A DNA stretch of 23,612 nucleotides from Halolacustris sp051744345 (GCA_051744345.1 JBNJCW010000027.1:1-23612); one strand, 5' to 3'. Counted from the stretch's first letter, positions 1 through 6,219 are shown. Notes: generated by a model not told the origin, from the letters alone. A program made the numbers and translations.

Positions 1-587
1 CATAAAAAACCGCTCATATTCTCAATCACTCCTATATAGGGAATTTTCAACTGCTGTGCAAAACGTATGCTCTTTCCGGCATCCAGTATAGCCATATCCT
101 GAGGGGTGGTTACCACGATTCCCCCATCCAGCCCGGGCATTAGCTGGGCAATTGACAGGGGCTCATCCCCTGTACCCGGAGGACAGTCGACAATCATATA
201 ATCAAGCATACCCCAATCTACATCACCCAAAAACTGCTTTATGATTTTCATCTTTAACGGACCCCGCCATATGACCGGGCTATCTTCTGAATCCAGGAAA
301 GAGGCAATGCTTACAACCTTCATGCTGGAAAACACCCTGATAGGTTCAATTCTTTTGCCGTCACCTTTTATTTTTTCCTTTTCCAGGCCCAGGATTTTTA
401 TTACATTGGGCCCGTGTATATCAATATCCAGCAATCCTACTTTATACCCCTTGGACATGATGCTGTAAGCTAAATTAACCGCTACTGTGGTTTTTCCCAC
501 ACCACCCTTGCCGCTAAAAACCATAAACTTATGCTTTACCTGCGAAAGATTATCCGTGATATGTTCATCTGCTGCTATATTATTCAT
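1..587 (-). CDS. mrp: Mrp/NBP35-family Fe-S cluster carrier ATPase (3' part outside window)
   Basis: This is a P-loop ATPase of the Mrp/ApbC/NBP35 group, cytosolic proteins that carry and deliver Fe-S clusters. About 195 codons are visible; the C-terminal end lies beyond the left edge. Read from an ATG at 587, the protein shows the deviant Walker A motif GKGGVGKTT (residues about 26-34), then DIHGPN, WRGPLK, the Walker B-like DCPPGTGDE, TTPQ and ENMSG, all hallmarks of this family rather than of MinD or ParA. There is no N-terminal ferredoxin-like cysteine motif, so it is the short form. The cluster-binding CxxC would be in the missing part. AGGGG at 593-597 is the ribosome binding site. It is the third gene of a unit with two DUF5320 genes upstream, which suggests a role linked to metal or cofactor handling. 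Family assignment is secure; the physiological partner is inferred. Confidence 0.93.
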   Translation of the reverse strand, partial: MNNIAADEHITDNLSQVKHKFMVFSGKGGVGKTTVAVNLAYSIMSKGYKVGLLDIDIHGPNVIKILGLEKEKIKGDGKRIEPIRVFSSMKVVSIASFLDSEDSPVIWRGPLKMKIIKQFLGDVDWGMLDYMIVDCPPGTGDEPLSIAQLMPGLDGGIVVTTPQDMAILDAGKSIRFAQQLKIPYIGVIENMSGFL

Positions 588-606
588 TTAATCCCCTGTT
601 TCCCCT

Positions 607-643
607 AAAGGGGATAGGGCCTGCTAAAAGCCCCATCCCCTTT
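607..643 (-). terminator. Strong hairpin between the DUF5320 gene and mrp (weak terminator or RNA switch)
   Basis: Arms 607-620 and 630-643 form a 14-bp stem on the minus-strand RNA with one G-U pair and a 9-nt loop. The hairpin begins four bases after the upstream stop codon. Only a three-base U run follows, so it would be a poor intrinsic terminator; attenuation, mRNA protection or control of mrp translation are alternatives. The 3' arm contains a 7-base complement (609-615) to the mrp ribosome binding site (591-597). Confidence 0.5.
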
Positions 644-647
644 TCAT

Positions 648-1010
648 TTACTCTTCCTTGTCTGTTTTTGCTAATTCATCCATCCTGGCCTGGATATCAT
701 CCAGCTGTTTCTTTAAAGCATCTGCATGCTGTTTTAGCTGCTCCACTTCATCTTCGGGCCCTGCTTCAGGACCATAATATGGGGCAGCTGGCGGATAAGG
801 GCTTTGCCTCTGCCAGAATGGAAGCCCGGTAGCATAATAAGAGTGCCTGTAGCCTCTTCCCCGGCCAAATCCTCCTCCCGGCATTGCGGCATTCCTTCTG
901 CCGCCGTAGGGATTCATATAACCAGGAACATCATATCCAGCGCAATATCCTGCTGCTCTTCCTGTCATTGGACCCATTCCTGCAGGTCCGGTTCCATCTC
1001 CTCTTGGCAT
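648..1010 (-). CDS. DUF5320 family protein with C-terminal coiled coil
   Basis: A 120-residue protein of the DUF5320 family, whose function is not known to me. The N-terminus (residues 1-27) has the family's Gly/Met-rich signature: MPRGDGTGPAG, GPMTGR, GYCAGYD. The middle is rich in Gly, Arg, Tyr and Pro and probably disordered; residues about 85-115 (VEQLKQHADALKKQL) form a charged heptad-like coiled coil. I chose the ATG at 1010 because AAGGGAG lies 8 bases upstream and the family starts at Met-Pro; an in-frame GTG at 1019 falls inside that ribosome binding site. It sits 25 bases behind a smaller paralogue and 60 bases before mrp, in one operon. Proteins of this family are commonly found beside Mrp-like ATPases and NifX-like cofactor proteins in anaerobes, so a role in metal or Fe-S handling is plausible but unproven. 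Confidence 0.85.
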   Translation of the reverse strand: MPRGDGTGPAGMGPMTGRAAGYCAGYDVPGYMNPYGGRRNAAMPGGGFGRGRGYRHSYYATGLPFWQRQSPYPPAAPYYGPEAGPEDEVEQLKQHADALKKQLDDIQARMDELAKTDKEE

Positions 1011-1018
1011 ATTAATCA

Positions 1019-1025
1019 CTCCCTT
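1019..1025 (-). promoter_or_regulatory. Ribosome binding site deciding the start of the 120-aa DUF5320 gene
   Basis: AAGGGAG on the minus strand, 8 bases before the ATG at 1010. It overlaps the in-frame GTG at 1019, which rules that longer start out. Confidence 0.7.
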
Positions 1026-1035
1026 CTACAATTTT

Positions 1036-1266
1036 TTACCTTCTTCCTATGCCTCTTCGGCCTCTTCCCCGGCCCATTCTGGAAGCAGGAAGCCTTCTTG
1101 CCGGAAAGTACGGGGGATAATAATTCATATATCCTCCTCTGACAGTATTTACATTCGGCCTCATGTATGGGCTTGCATTTGTGCCCATTGGCATAATACA
1201 AAAACCCATACCTCTTCCCGTAAGCGACCCCTGCCCAGCTGGCCCGGTTCCGTCAAAACCTGGCAT
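1036..1266 (-). CDS. Small DUF5320-like protein, first gene of the mrp unit
   Basis: A 76-residue basic protein that starts MPGFDGTGPAGQG, then SLTGRGMGFC, matching the N-terminal signature of DUF5320 and of its neighbour. It lacks the coiled coil; the C-terminus is Arg/Gly-rich (GRGRGRRGIGRR), so the tail may bind nucleic acid or simply be disordered. The ATG at 1266 has a perfect AGGAGG 8 bases upstream; an in-frame GTG at 1275 lies within that site and cannot be the start. A second open frame over the same DNA (1016-1201) has no ribosome binding site and no family match. As first gene it is preceded by a strong promoter with two operators. The two DUF5320 genes probably arose by duplication, since only the first 25 residues are alike. 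Function unknown. Confidence 0.78.
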   Translation of the reverse strand: MPGFDGTGPAGQGSLTGRGMGFCIMPMGTNASPYMRPNVNTVRGGYMNYYPPYFPARRLPASRMGRGRGRRGIGRR

Positions 1267-1274
1267 AATAAACA

Positions 1275-1280
1275 CCTCCT
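1275..1280 (-). promoter_or_regulatory. Perfect ribosome binding site of the 76-aa DUF5320-like gene
   Basis: AGGAGG on the minus strand, 8 bases before ATG 1266. It places the true start at Met-Pro-Gly rather than at the GTG nine bases further out. Confidence 0.8.
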
Positions 1281-1287
1281 ATATAAA

Positions 1288-1301
1288 TGAACCATAGTTC
1301 A
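1288..1301 (-). promoter_or_regulatory. Operator 2 (TGAAC-N4-GTTCA) over the transcription start
   Basis: The 14-bp palindrome TGAACCATAGTTCA begins five bases downstream of the -10 box and covers the predicted start of transcription. It repeats operator 1 at a 26-bp distance, and its arms together with one flanking base form a perfect 15-bp inverted repeat with operator 1 (1287-1301 against 1314-1328). Half-sites of the form TGAA..TTCA are known for ArsR/SmtB repressors and also resemble ARG boxes; the regulator is not in this window. Confidence 0.7.
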
Positions 1302-1306
1302 ATTGT

Positions 1307-1335
1307 ATTATAATGAACTATGGTTCATAAATCAA
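1307..1335 (-). promoter_or_regulatory. Promoter of the DUF5320-DUF5320-mrp unit
   Basis: On the minus strand a -35 box TTGATT (1330-1335) and a perfect -10 box TATAAT (1307-1312) are separated by exactly 17 bp. The spacer is almost wholly occupied by operator 1. Transcription should start near 1300, about 34 bases before the first ATG. Confidence 0.8.
1314..1327 (-). promoter_or_regulatory. Operator 1 (TGAAC-N4-GTTCA) inside the promoter spacer
   Basis: TGAACTATGGTTCA on the plus strand, a palindrome with 5-bp arms, lies between the -35 and -10 boxes. A protein bound here would exclude RNA polymerase. Together with operator 2 this is the layout of a tightly repressed promoter. Confidence 0.7.
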
Positions 1336-1719
1336 GTTAGTTATAGAAAAATTTTTATGGGAGTTTTCTACCCTCACCTGCTATTAACATATTTAGCATT
1401 GTATTCAAAACAGAATACTGCCGTAGAACCCATCAATTTCCTGTATGCCCTATATTTTTCATAGCTTGGATATGAAACATTCAGATATTAATTTCTATGT
1501 TGGCAAAGATTTTTAAAACAAGCCTATTGGTTACAGCATAAATATCAGGGATACAGCAAAAAAATCTACCCCGAACAACTGTCTCTCACACCCAATTATA
1601 TAGCGGAGTATTTGTAATAATTTCGCATAATAATTTCTTGATACTCAAACCCAAAACCTTCAGGAGGATAAATAGATACCTTCTGTAATAAGTATACTGT
1701 GGGTCTGTGCATATATTTA
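1336..1719. other. Gene-free stretch
   Basis: I see no convincing gene, RNA or repeat in these 384 bases. A 38-codon open frame on the minus strand (1596-1712) and a 35-codon frame on the plus strand (from about 1357) lack ribosome binding sites and recognisable family features. The stretch separates the M24 gene from the regulated DUF5320 promoter. Confidence 0.5.
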
Positions 1720-2904
1720 TTACATAAATTTTTCCGGAATAAAATTTTTGTTAAAAGTGGTTACCAGTTCAGCACCATTCTCCCTGATGATATAGGTATC
1801 TTCAATCCTGAAAGAACCCCAGGGCAACCCCTTAAAATAGACATCTATGGCTATTGCCATATTTTCCAGCAACGGAACTTTTCTTTCTGCTGAAAAGAAT
1901 GGTGTCTCACATTCAAGCATGCCTATTGAGTGTACCGAGCCATAAGGAGAATATTTTTCATAACCTTTTTCTTTCAAATAATTATTGTAAATTTTATACA
2001 ATTCCCTGGAATCGGTGCCCGGCCTTAATGTTCCGGCCACCACATTTTCCGCCTCATGGGCAGCTTTTACCGCTTCCTTTATATCTTCTGGAATATCACC
2101 TATAACCAGAGGGGTGCATATAACAGCATTGTAGCCTTCATATAAGGTTCCCGCCTGAAGGTCGATTATTTCACCCTCCTTAACCTTCCTTAAGGTATTC
2201 CTGTTCATGCACAGGTTTGAGTTAAATCTTCCTGAGGGAATCATAGGGGCAAATGAATTACAGTACGCCTCAGCTCCCAACCTGAGCATCTGGGCTTCAA
2301 TATCTGCCTGTATGTCCAGCTCGCTAACCCCGGACTTTACCCTTGATGCCGCATAACTGAAGGTATTGGTAATAATTTCCCCAGCTTTTTTTATACAAGC
2401 TATTTCATTTTCTGATTTCTGCATCCTAAGCTCATATAATATTCCTTCGGCATTTATTTTTTCTGCCTCTGGAAAAACCTTTTCAATCTTTTTGTAAATC
2501 TCATATGGAAAAATCAACTCACCTACAATCCCAATCTTTTTTACACCATACTTATCTTCCATCTCCCTGAAAAGATCTTCAAAATCCATCTGCCCTTCCA
2601 GATTGTATTCAACCCCTGAAACTTCCCCTACTTCAGGCATAACTCTTATTTCTTCTACCATTGATTTATGTCCCGACCATTCATGACAGGCCTGTCCGCT
2701 GCACAAAATAGGCTCGCCTTCCAGCGGAATAACCATAGCTGCACTTTCATTGATGGGAGATACATCTGAAAAGTAACGTACGGCAGAAGGATCCAAAAGA
2801 TTGGAATAAATGGCTACCAGATCCAGGCCATTCTCTGCGATTTTTTTCTTAAAATTGGCCATTCTCTGTTTGAATTCTTCTTGTGGAATCTTGGGGAAAT
2901 CCAT
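1720..2904 (-). CDS. M24 family (Xaa-Pro peptidase/creatinase fold) protein with altered metal ligands
   Basis: A 394-residue cytosolic protein with the two-domain layout of aminopeptidase P, prolidase and creatinase: an N-terminal creatinase-type domain (about 10-155) and a C-terminal pita-bread domain (about 165-390). In active M24 metallopeptidases five ligands (D, D, H, E, E) hold two metal ions. Here the matching positions appear to be D248 (IDLQAG), N259 (spaced 11 residues on, as in MetAP), H325 (GSVHSIG), D354 (AIAIDVY) and E368 (RIEDT), so the second Asp and the first Glu are replaced. Some family members such as creatinase act without metal, so this may be a C-N hydrolase on a small substrate or a weakened peptidase. 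AAAGGAG precedes the ATG at good spacing. It is probably transcribed alone: a terminator lies upstream of it and a gene-free region follows. Confidence 0.85.
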   Translation of the reverse strand: MDFPKIPQEEFKQRMANFKKKIAENGLDLVAIYSNLLDPSAVRYFSDVSPINESAAMVIPLEGEPILCSGQACHEWSGHKSMVEEIRVMPEVGEVSGVEYNLEGQMDFEDLFREMEDKYGVKKIGIVGELIFPYEIYKKIEKVFPEAEKINAEGILYELRMQKSENEIACIKKAGEIITNTFSYAASRVKSGVSELDIQADIEAQMLRLGAEAYCNSFAPMIPSGRFNSNLCMNRNTLRKVKEGEIIDLQAGTLYEGYNAVICTPLVIGDIPEDIKEAVKAAHEAENVVAGTLRPGTDSRELYKIYNNYLKEKGYEKYSPYGSVHSIGMLECETPFFSAERKVPLLENMAIAIDVYFKGLPWGSFRIEDTYIIRENGAELVTTFNKNFIPEKFM

Positions 2905-3059
2905 TCCTGCTCCTTTCAGTTTGATAAGGTTAGCAAAACCTATTGAAGTATTTTAAAAAAAATTAATAACACAAGCGGTCAAAATTTTTTCCGGCAAATA
3001 TCTTTTTATAATGATACCAGGATTCTTGGCTTAAATTAAAAGATTAACCAATTTCTATA

Positions 3060-3096
3060 AAAACAAACAATACAGGCCGAAAATCATCCGGCCTGC
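3060..3096 (-). terminator. Intrinsic terminator of the FmdB-family gene
   Basis: On the minus strand CAGGCCG (3089-3095) and CGGCCTG (3073-3079) form a perfect 7-bp GC-rich stem with a 9-base loop, followed by a T-rich run. It lies about 35 bases behind the stop codon. The plus strand also has a T run after the hairpin, so it may act both ways. Confidence 0.75.
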
Positions 3097-3129
3097 ATAA
3101 TATTTTTTTAATGCCTTATAAAACCTTAA

Positions 3130-3333
3130 TTAAAAACCGCAGGTGCCGCAGCCGCCACTGCCACAGGAGCCTCTATCCTCTACATTCGCTTTAAAAGAAA
3201 AGCTGGCATAATTCTTCTCTATGTCTTCGCTGCCGCACTCAGAGCAAACCATCTCATCACTCTTGTCCACTGCTCCTGCAAAAAGGTCAAAACTGTGTCC
3301 ACAGCTGTTACATTTATAACTATAAACCGGCAT
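3130..3333 (-). CDS. FmdB-family zinc ribbon protein
   Basis: A 67-residue protein starting MPVYSYKCNSCGHSF, the typical start of the FmdB/CxxC_CXXC_SSSS zinc ribbon family. Two CxxC pairs, C8/C11 and C30/C33, should bind one zinc ion. The tail is Gly/Cys-rich (GSCGSGGCGTCGF), adding three cysteines that are common in anaerobe members and could bind a further metal. FmdB was named as a putative regulator of formamidase/amidase genes, but most members have no proven role. AGGAGG stands four bases before the ATG. The gene is monocistronic, with a promoter overlapping the end of the upstream unit and its own terminator. Confidence 0.9.
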   Translation of the reverse strand: MPVYSYKCNSCGHSFDLFAGAVDKSDEMVCSECGSEDIEKNYASFSFKANVEDRGSCGSGGCGTCGF

Positions 3334-3364
3334 AATACCTCCTATAATATATTAATATGCTAAT

Positions 3365-3393
3365 ATTATTATATTTTAACTATCTCTTGTCAA
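3365..3393 (-). promoter_or_regulatory. Promoter of the FmdB-family gene
   Basis: A perfect -35 box TTGACA (3388-3393) is followed at 17 bp by AATAAT (3365-3370); a TATAAT at 3368-3373 overlaps it at a shorter 14-bp spacing. It starts ten bases past the stop of the DUF2099 gene. Confidence 0.6.
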
Positions 3394-3402
3394 GAAGTTT
3401 TT

Positions 3403-4416
3403 TCATATCAGGGGTTCCGGCTGGTCAGAAGCATATACCGGTAATTTGTCTGTACTGTAGAGATACACCGAAAACTTTCCCATGTTCAGCTTTATGCCCC
3501 CTTGTTCATAGCGGTTAGCGGTTATGTATTTCTTTTTCTCTAAATCTTTTAACTTCTTTTTGAGCTCTCCGTCCTGGGAGTAGCTTGATATAAAATCTAC
3601 TCCCTGCCTGGTCAATACAAATACGGGAATCTTCATCCCTACCTGTACCATTGAAGCAGGCCCTACTATCTCCCTTATCTTGCTTGATGCACAGGCCCAG
3701 GCAAGATCTGCATTATCCCTTATAATTCTTGCCTGCTGGTTGCTTATGCCGGTACAGCATACAGCCAAAATGATGACTTCAAATCCCGGGTTCCTAAGTT
3801 CGAAATCCCTTATCTTTTTTATAGCCGCATGCTCGTCTCCCCTTACAGTCGCCGCTACTTTCTTAAAACCCTTCTCTTTGGCCAGCTTCACTCCCCTAAA
3901 CTGGTTTATCTCTGCTGAATCTGACAGCATAACTGCCTTAAGTTCTTTAAGGTTCTGCACTACTTCTTTTATGGGGGTGGTATAAAAAAGCCCGTTCATG
4001 TATGCCCCGATACCCTGTACCACTCCCGGATTATCGGTTACCACTGTTCCCGCACCTTCACATGCGATAACCGAGGCATCGACTCTTTCCTTCTTCAGGG
4101 CATACATTATCATCTCAGAAGCGCCAAAGGGGACTATTATTTTGCAGTCTGATAACTTCCTTTGGGGAGAAAACATCCCCCATTTTTCTACCTGGGTTAG
4201 AAATTTTTTCTCAATATTTTTCTTGTCTATCTCCTGATAAGAAAAAAGGGCGGTAAAAAGCGGGCAGTGCTTTATACTGGGCTGTTCAGCCTTTATTACC
4301 CTGCCCTCTGATATGGCTACCAGTGCTCCTGCTTTCCTGGTGATATGGAGGTCTTCGGGGAGTTTGAGGTATTCCTGTTCTATTGACTGCAGGAATTTTT
4401 TCACCTTGGACTTCAA
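3403..4416 (-). CDS. DUF2099 family protein (homologue of methanogenesis marker protein 8)
   Basis: A protein of about 337 residues that I recognise as DUF2099, called methanogenesis marker protein 8 in archaea; its biochemical role is unknown to me. Visible family features are KHCPLF (C51), WGMFSP, FGASE (97-101), the Gly-rich CEGAGTVVTDNP (119-130), VVQGIGAYMNGL, a double Cys in AVCCTGIS (220-221) and WACASSKIREIVGPAS. No signal peptide or membrane span is seen. The open frame reaches back to 4542, but that part overlaps the DUF134 gene and does not look like the family; the TTG at 4416, one base after the DUF134 stop (TAGC then TTG), fits best, with GGAGGAGG 13 bases upstream. A GTG at 4404 is the alternative. 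It is last in the tyrS-DUF134-DUF2099 operon. Its presence in a bacterium shows the family is not confined to methanogens. Confidence 0.8.
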   Translation of the reverse strand: MKSKVKKFLQSIEQEYLKLPEDLHITRKAGALVAISEGRVIKAEQPSIKHCPLFTALFSYQEIDKKNIEKKFLTQVEKWGMFSPQRKLSDCKIIVPFGASEMIMYALKKERVDASVIACEGAGTVVTDNPGVVQGIGAYMNGLFYTTPIKEVVQNLKELKAVMLSDSAEINQFRGVKLAKEKGFKKVAATVRGDEHAAIKKIRDFELRNPGFEVIILAVCCTGISNQQARIIRDNADLAWACASSKIREIVGPASMVQVGMKIPVFVLTRQGVDFISSYSQDGELKKKLKDLEKKKYITANRYEQGGIKLNMGKFSVYLYSTDKLPVYASDQPEPLI

Positions 4417-4417
4417 G

Positions 4418-4861
4418 CTACCAGCCGCCCCTCCTCCTTCTTCTCGGGCCCTTTGACAGCATACCTCCCACATCTTCCACATTTTGGCTAAAACAGCTGG
4501 GGCAGTTTTCTTCTGCCTGGTCTGCCTCAGTTTCCCATACATTGCCGCATCTTGCGCATCTGGCCCTGTTTTTTAGGAAAATAAAATCTCCCCCCTCTAT
4601 CTTTATGGCTCTCCCTGCTACCAGTGCCTGGGCTATTTTCTGCCTGGCGCTCTCTATCAGCCTGGTAAACGTAGGCCGGGAAATATTCATCCTGGCCGCC
4701 GCTTCTTCCTGCTTCAGGTTCTTGTAATCGGCAAGCCTAATAGCCTCGTATTCATCCACGCTTAAAACCACGTCGGGCAGCTGTTTCATGCTTCCCTGGG
4801 GCTTGAAATAAAGGGCTTTGGGGGGATACATTACATTCCTTTTTTTTCTTGGCTTTACCAA
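4418..4861 (-). CDS. DUF134 family putative DNA-binding protein with C-terminal zinc ribbon
   Basis: A 147-residue protein. Residues about 1-95 match DUF134, predicted sigma-70 region 4-like DNA-binding proteins: KPRKKR near the start, then SVDEYEAIRLADY, a helix-turn-helix (about 47-71: QEEAAARMNISRPTFTRLIE) and ALVAGRAIKIEGG. Behind it is a zinc ribbon with C102/C105 and C120/C123, then a very basic tail (PRRRRRGGW). Typical DUF134 proteins end before such a ribbon, so this is an extended form. The start is a TTG at 4861, one base after the tyrS stop, with AAGGA nine bases upstream; an ATG ten codons further in also has a ribosome binding site but would lose the conserved basic start. It probably regulates genes for metal or cofactor handling, perhaps including the next gene; the target is not shown by the sequence. 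Confidence 0.85.
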   Translation of the reverse strand: MVKPRKKRNVMYPPKALYFKPQGSMKQLPDVVLSVDEYEAIRLADYKNLKQEEAAARMNISRPTFTRLIESARQKIAQALVAGRAIKIEGGDFIFLKNRARCARCGNVWETEADQAEENCPSCFSQNVEDVGGMLSKGPRRRRRGGW

Positions 4862-4862
4862 C

Positions 4863-6086
4863 TTATTTAATCCTTATCCTCCTGAAATGCCTTTTCCCTT
4901 TCTGGATGACCTTGCCGTCCAGGCTATCCGGGGCAAATTCTTTATCCGGGTTATCTATTTTGCGGCCGTCTAATTTAACTGCTCCCTGGCCTATAAGCCT
5001 CCTGGCTTCCCCGTTTGATTTGGCCAGCCCGCTGCCAACCAACAGCTCCACTATCCACAGCTGCCCATCCTTTTTTTCCGGGGCATATTCCTGGATATTT
5101 TCAGGAGTCTTTCTCTGTTTGAATACCAGGTCAAAATTCTCTTCAGCCTCACGCGCGTCCTTCTGGCTGTAAAGGCCCCCTATTATAATTTTAGCCAGCC
5201 TCCTTTTAACCACCATGGGATTTACGCTGCCTTTGCCAAGGTCATCTTCTGTCCTGCTGTATTCAATTCCATCCAGCCTGGTAAGAAGCTTGAAATAATC
5301 CAGCATTATATTATCCGGTATGGACATTATTTTTCCGAATATCTCTTTGGGGGCCTCGTCCACACCTATGTAATTGCCCAGGCTTTTGCTCATTTTTTCA
5401 ATCCCGTCGGTACCTACCAGTATGGGCATGGTTATGGCAATCTGGGGCCTCTGGGAAAATTCTTTCTGCAGCTCCCTTCCCATAAGCAGGTTAAATTTCT
5501 GGTCGGTTCCTCCCAGCTCAACATCAGCCTCAATGGCTACTGAATCATAGGCCTGCATGATAGGGTACAGGAACTCCATAATGGCTATGGGTGTATTGGT
5601 ATTAAACCTTTTCTTGAAATCATCCCTTTCAAGCATCCTGGCTACGGTGAACCTGCTGGTAAGGTTGAGCACATCTTCAAATTTTAACTCTTTGAGCCAC
5701 TGGGAATTGTATACCACCTCTGTTTTATCCCCGTCAAGTATCTTAAATGCCTGCTTCATATAAGTGTCTGCATTGTTGTCTATCTGGGAAGGATCCAGTT
5801 TGGGCCTCAGTTTGGAGCGGCCGGAAGGGTCTCCAATCCTGGCCGTATAATCACCTATTATAAGGATGGCTTTATGTCCTAAGTCCTGGAACTGCCTCAG
5901 TTTGTTTAAAACCACTGTATGGCCCAGATGGATATCCGGTGAAGTGGGGTCAAGGCCCAGCTTTACCTTCAGCGGTTTATCTTCCTTTATGGCTTCAGCA
6001 ACTGCCTGTTCAAGCTCTTTAGCCACCAGAACCTCTTCGGTTCCTGACAATATTGCCTCCATCTGTTTTTCTACGTTTTTTTCCAT
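4863..6086 (-). CDS. tyrS: Tyrosyl-tRNA synthetase
   Basis: Class I aminoacyl-tRNA synthetase that charges tRNA-Tyr. Numbered from the ATG at 6086 it has 407 residues: the ATP-binding HLGH version of the HIGH motif (53-56, in DPTSPDIHLGHT), the tyrosine pocket around VELGGTDQKFN, the KMSKS loop (231-235) and a C-terminal S4 RNA-binding domain (about 338-407, with EARRLIGQGAVKLDG). The true KMSKS and the HLGH form match the TyrZ-like subgroup rather than E. coli TyrS. Two ATGs are possible: GAGG (6096-6099) is nine bases from the one at 6086 and only three from the one at 6092, so I prefer 6086. The leader is about 35 bases, too short for a T-box riboswitch. First gene of an operon with DUF134 and DUF2099 genes. 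Confidence 0.96.
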   Translation of the reverse strand: MEKNVEKQMEAILSGTEEVLVAKELEQAVAEAIKEDKPLKVKLGLDPTSPDIHLGHTVVLNKLRQFQDLGHKAILIIGDYTARIGDPSGRSKLRPKLDPSQIDNNADTYMKQAFKILDGDKTEVVYNSQWLKELKFEDVLNLTSRFTVARMLERDDFKKRFNTNTPIAIMEFLYPIMQAYDSVAIEADVELGGTDQKFNLLMGRELQKEFSQRPQIAITMPILVGTDGIEKMSKSLGNYIGVDEAPKEIFGKIMSIPDNIMLDYFKLLTRLDGIEYSRTEDDLGKGSVNPMVVKRRLAKIIIGGLYSQKDAREAEENFDLVFKQRKTPENIQEYAPEKKDGQLWIVELLVGSGLAKSNGEARRLIGQGAVKLDGRKIDNPDKEFAPDSLDGKVIQKGKRHFRRIRIK

Positions 6087-6126
6087 ACCCATAATCCTCT
6101 ATTATTAACTTTAAACTTAATCCTAA

Positions 6127-6155
6127 ATATTATCATGTAGGGGGTAATCTGTCTA
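6127..6155 (-). promoter_or_regulatory. Promoter of tyrS
   Basis: Minus-strand -35 TAGACA (6150-6155) and -10 TAATAT (6127-6132) with a 17-bp spacer. This places transcription start near 6120, so the leader is only about 35 bases. Confidence 0.6.
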
Positions 6156-6192
6156 TTTGGCAGGCCTCTTCTAATATGGCTGATATATGTAG

Positions 6193-6198
6193 TATAAT
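6193..6198 (+). promoter_or_regulatory. -10 box of the penicillin-binding protein gene
   Basis: A perfect TATAAT 30 bases before the start codon. No good -35 box lies at 16-18 bp; TTGGCA at 6157-6162 is too far. It is divergent from the tyrS promoter in the same 141-base gap. Confidence 0.45.
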
Positions 6199-6214
6199 AC
6201 AGTCCGATACATAT

Positions 6215-6219
6215 AAAGG
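6215..6219 (+). promoter_or_regulatory. Ribosome binding site deciding the start of the penicillin-binding protein
   Basis: AAAGG lies eight bases before the ATG at 6228. The in-frame GTG at 6219 overlaps it, so the longer start is unlikely. Confidence 0.65.

Noticed and set aside
1016..1201. 61-codon frame overlapping the small DUF5320-like gene
   Set aside because: Lacks a ribosome binding site, whereas the overlapping frame has AGGAGG and the family N-terminus.
1288..1327. ARG boxes before the DUF5320 unit
   Set aside because: The TGAA..TTCA ends fit, but the fifth base is C/G instead of T/A in both sites, the spacing is 26 bp, and the genes have no arginine link; kept only as an alternative.
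1357..1464. 35-codon plus-strand frame in the gene-free stretch
   Set aside because: No ribosome binding site or promoter and no recognisable product.
1596..1712. 38-codon minus-strand frame with Tyr/Pro-rich sequence behind the M24 gene
   Set aside because: No ribosome binding site, no family resemblance, short; could be a decayed tail of a gene but there is nothing to prove it.
4417..4542. N-terminal extension of the DUF2099 frame up to an ATG at 4542
   Set aside because: It lies entirely within the DUF134 zinc ribbon coding sequence, and the family homology begins behind it.
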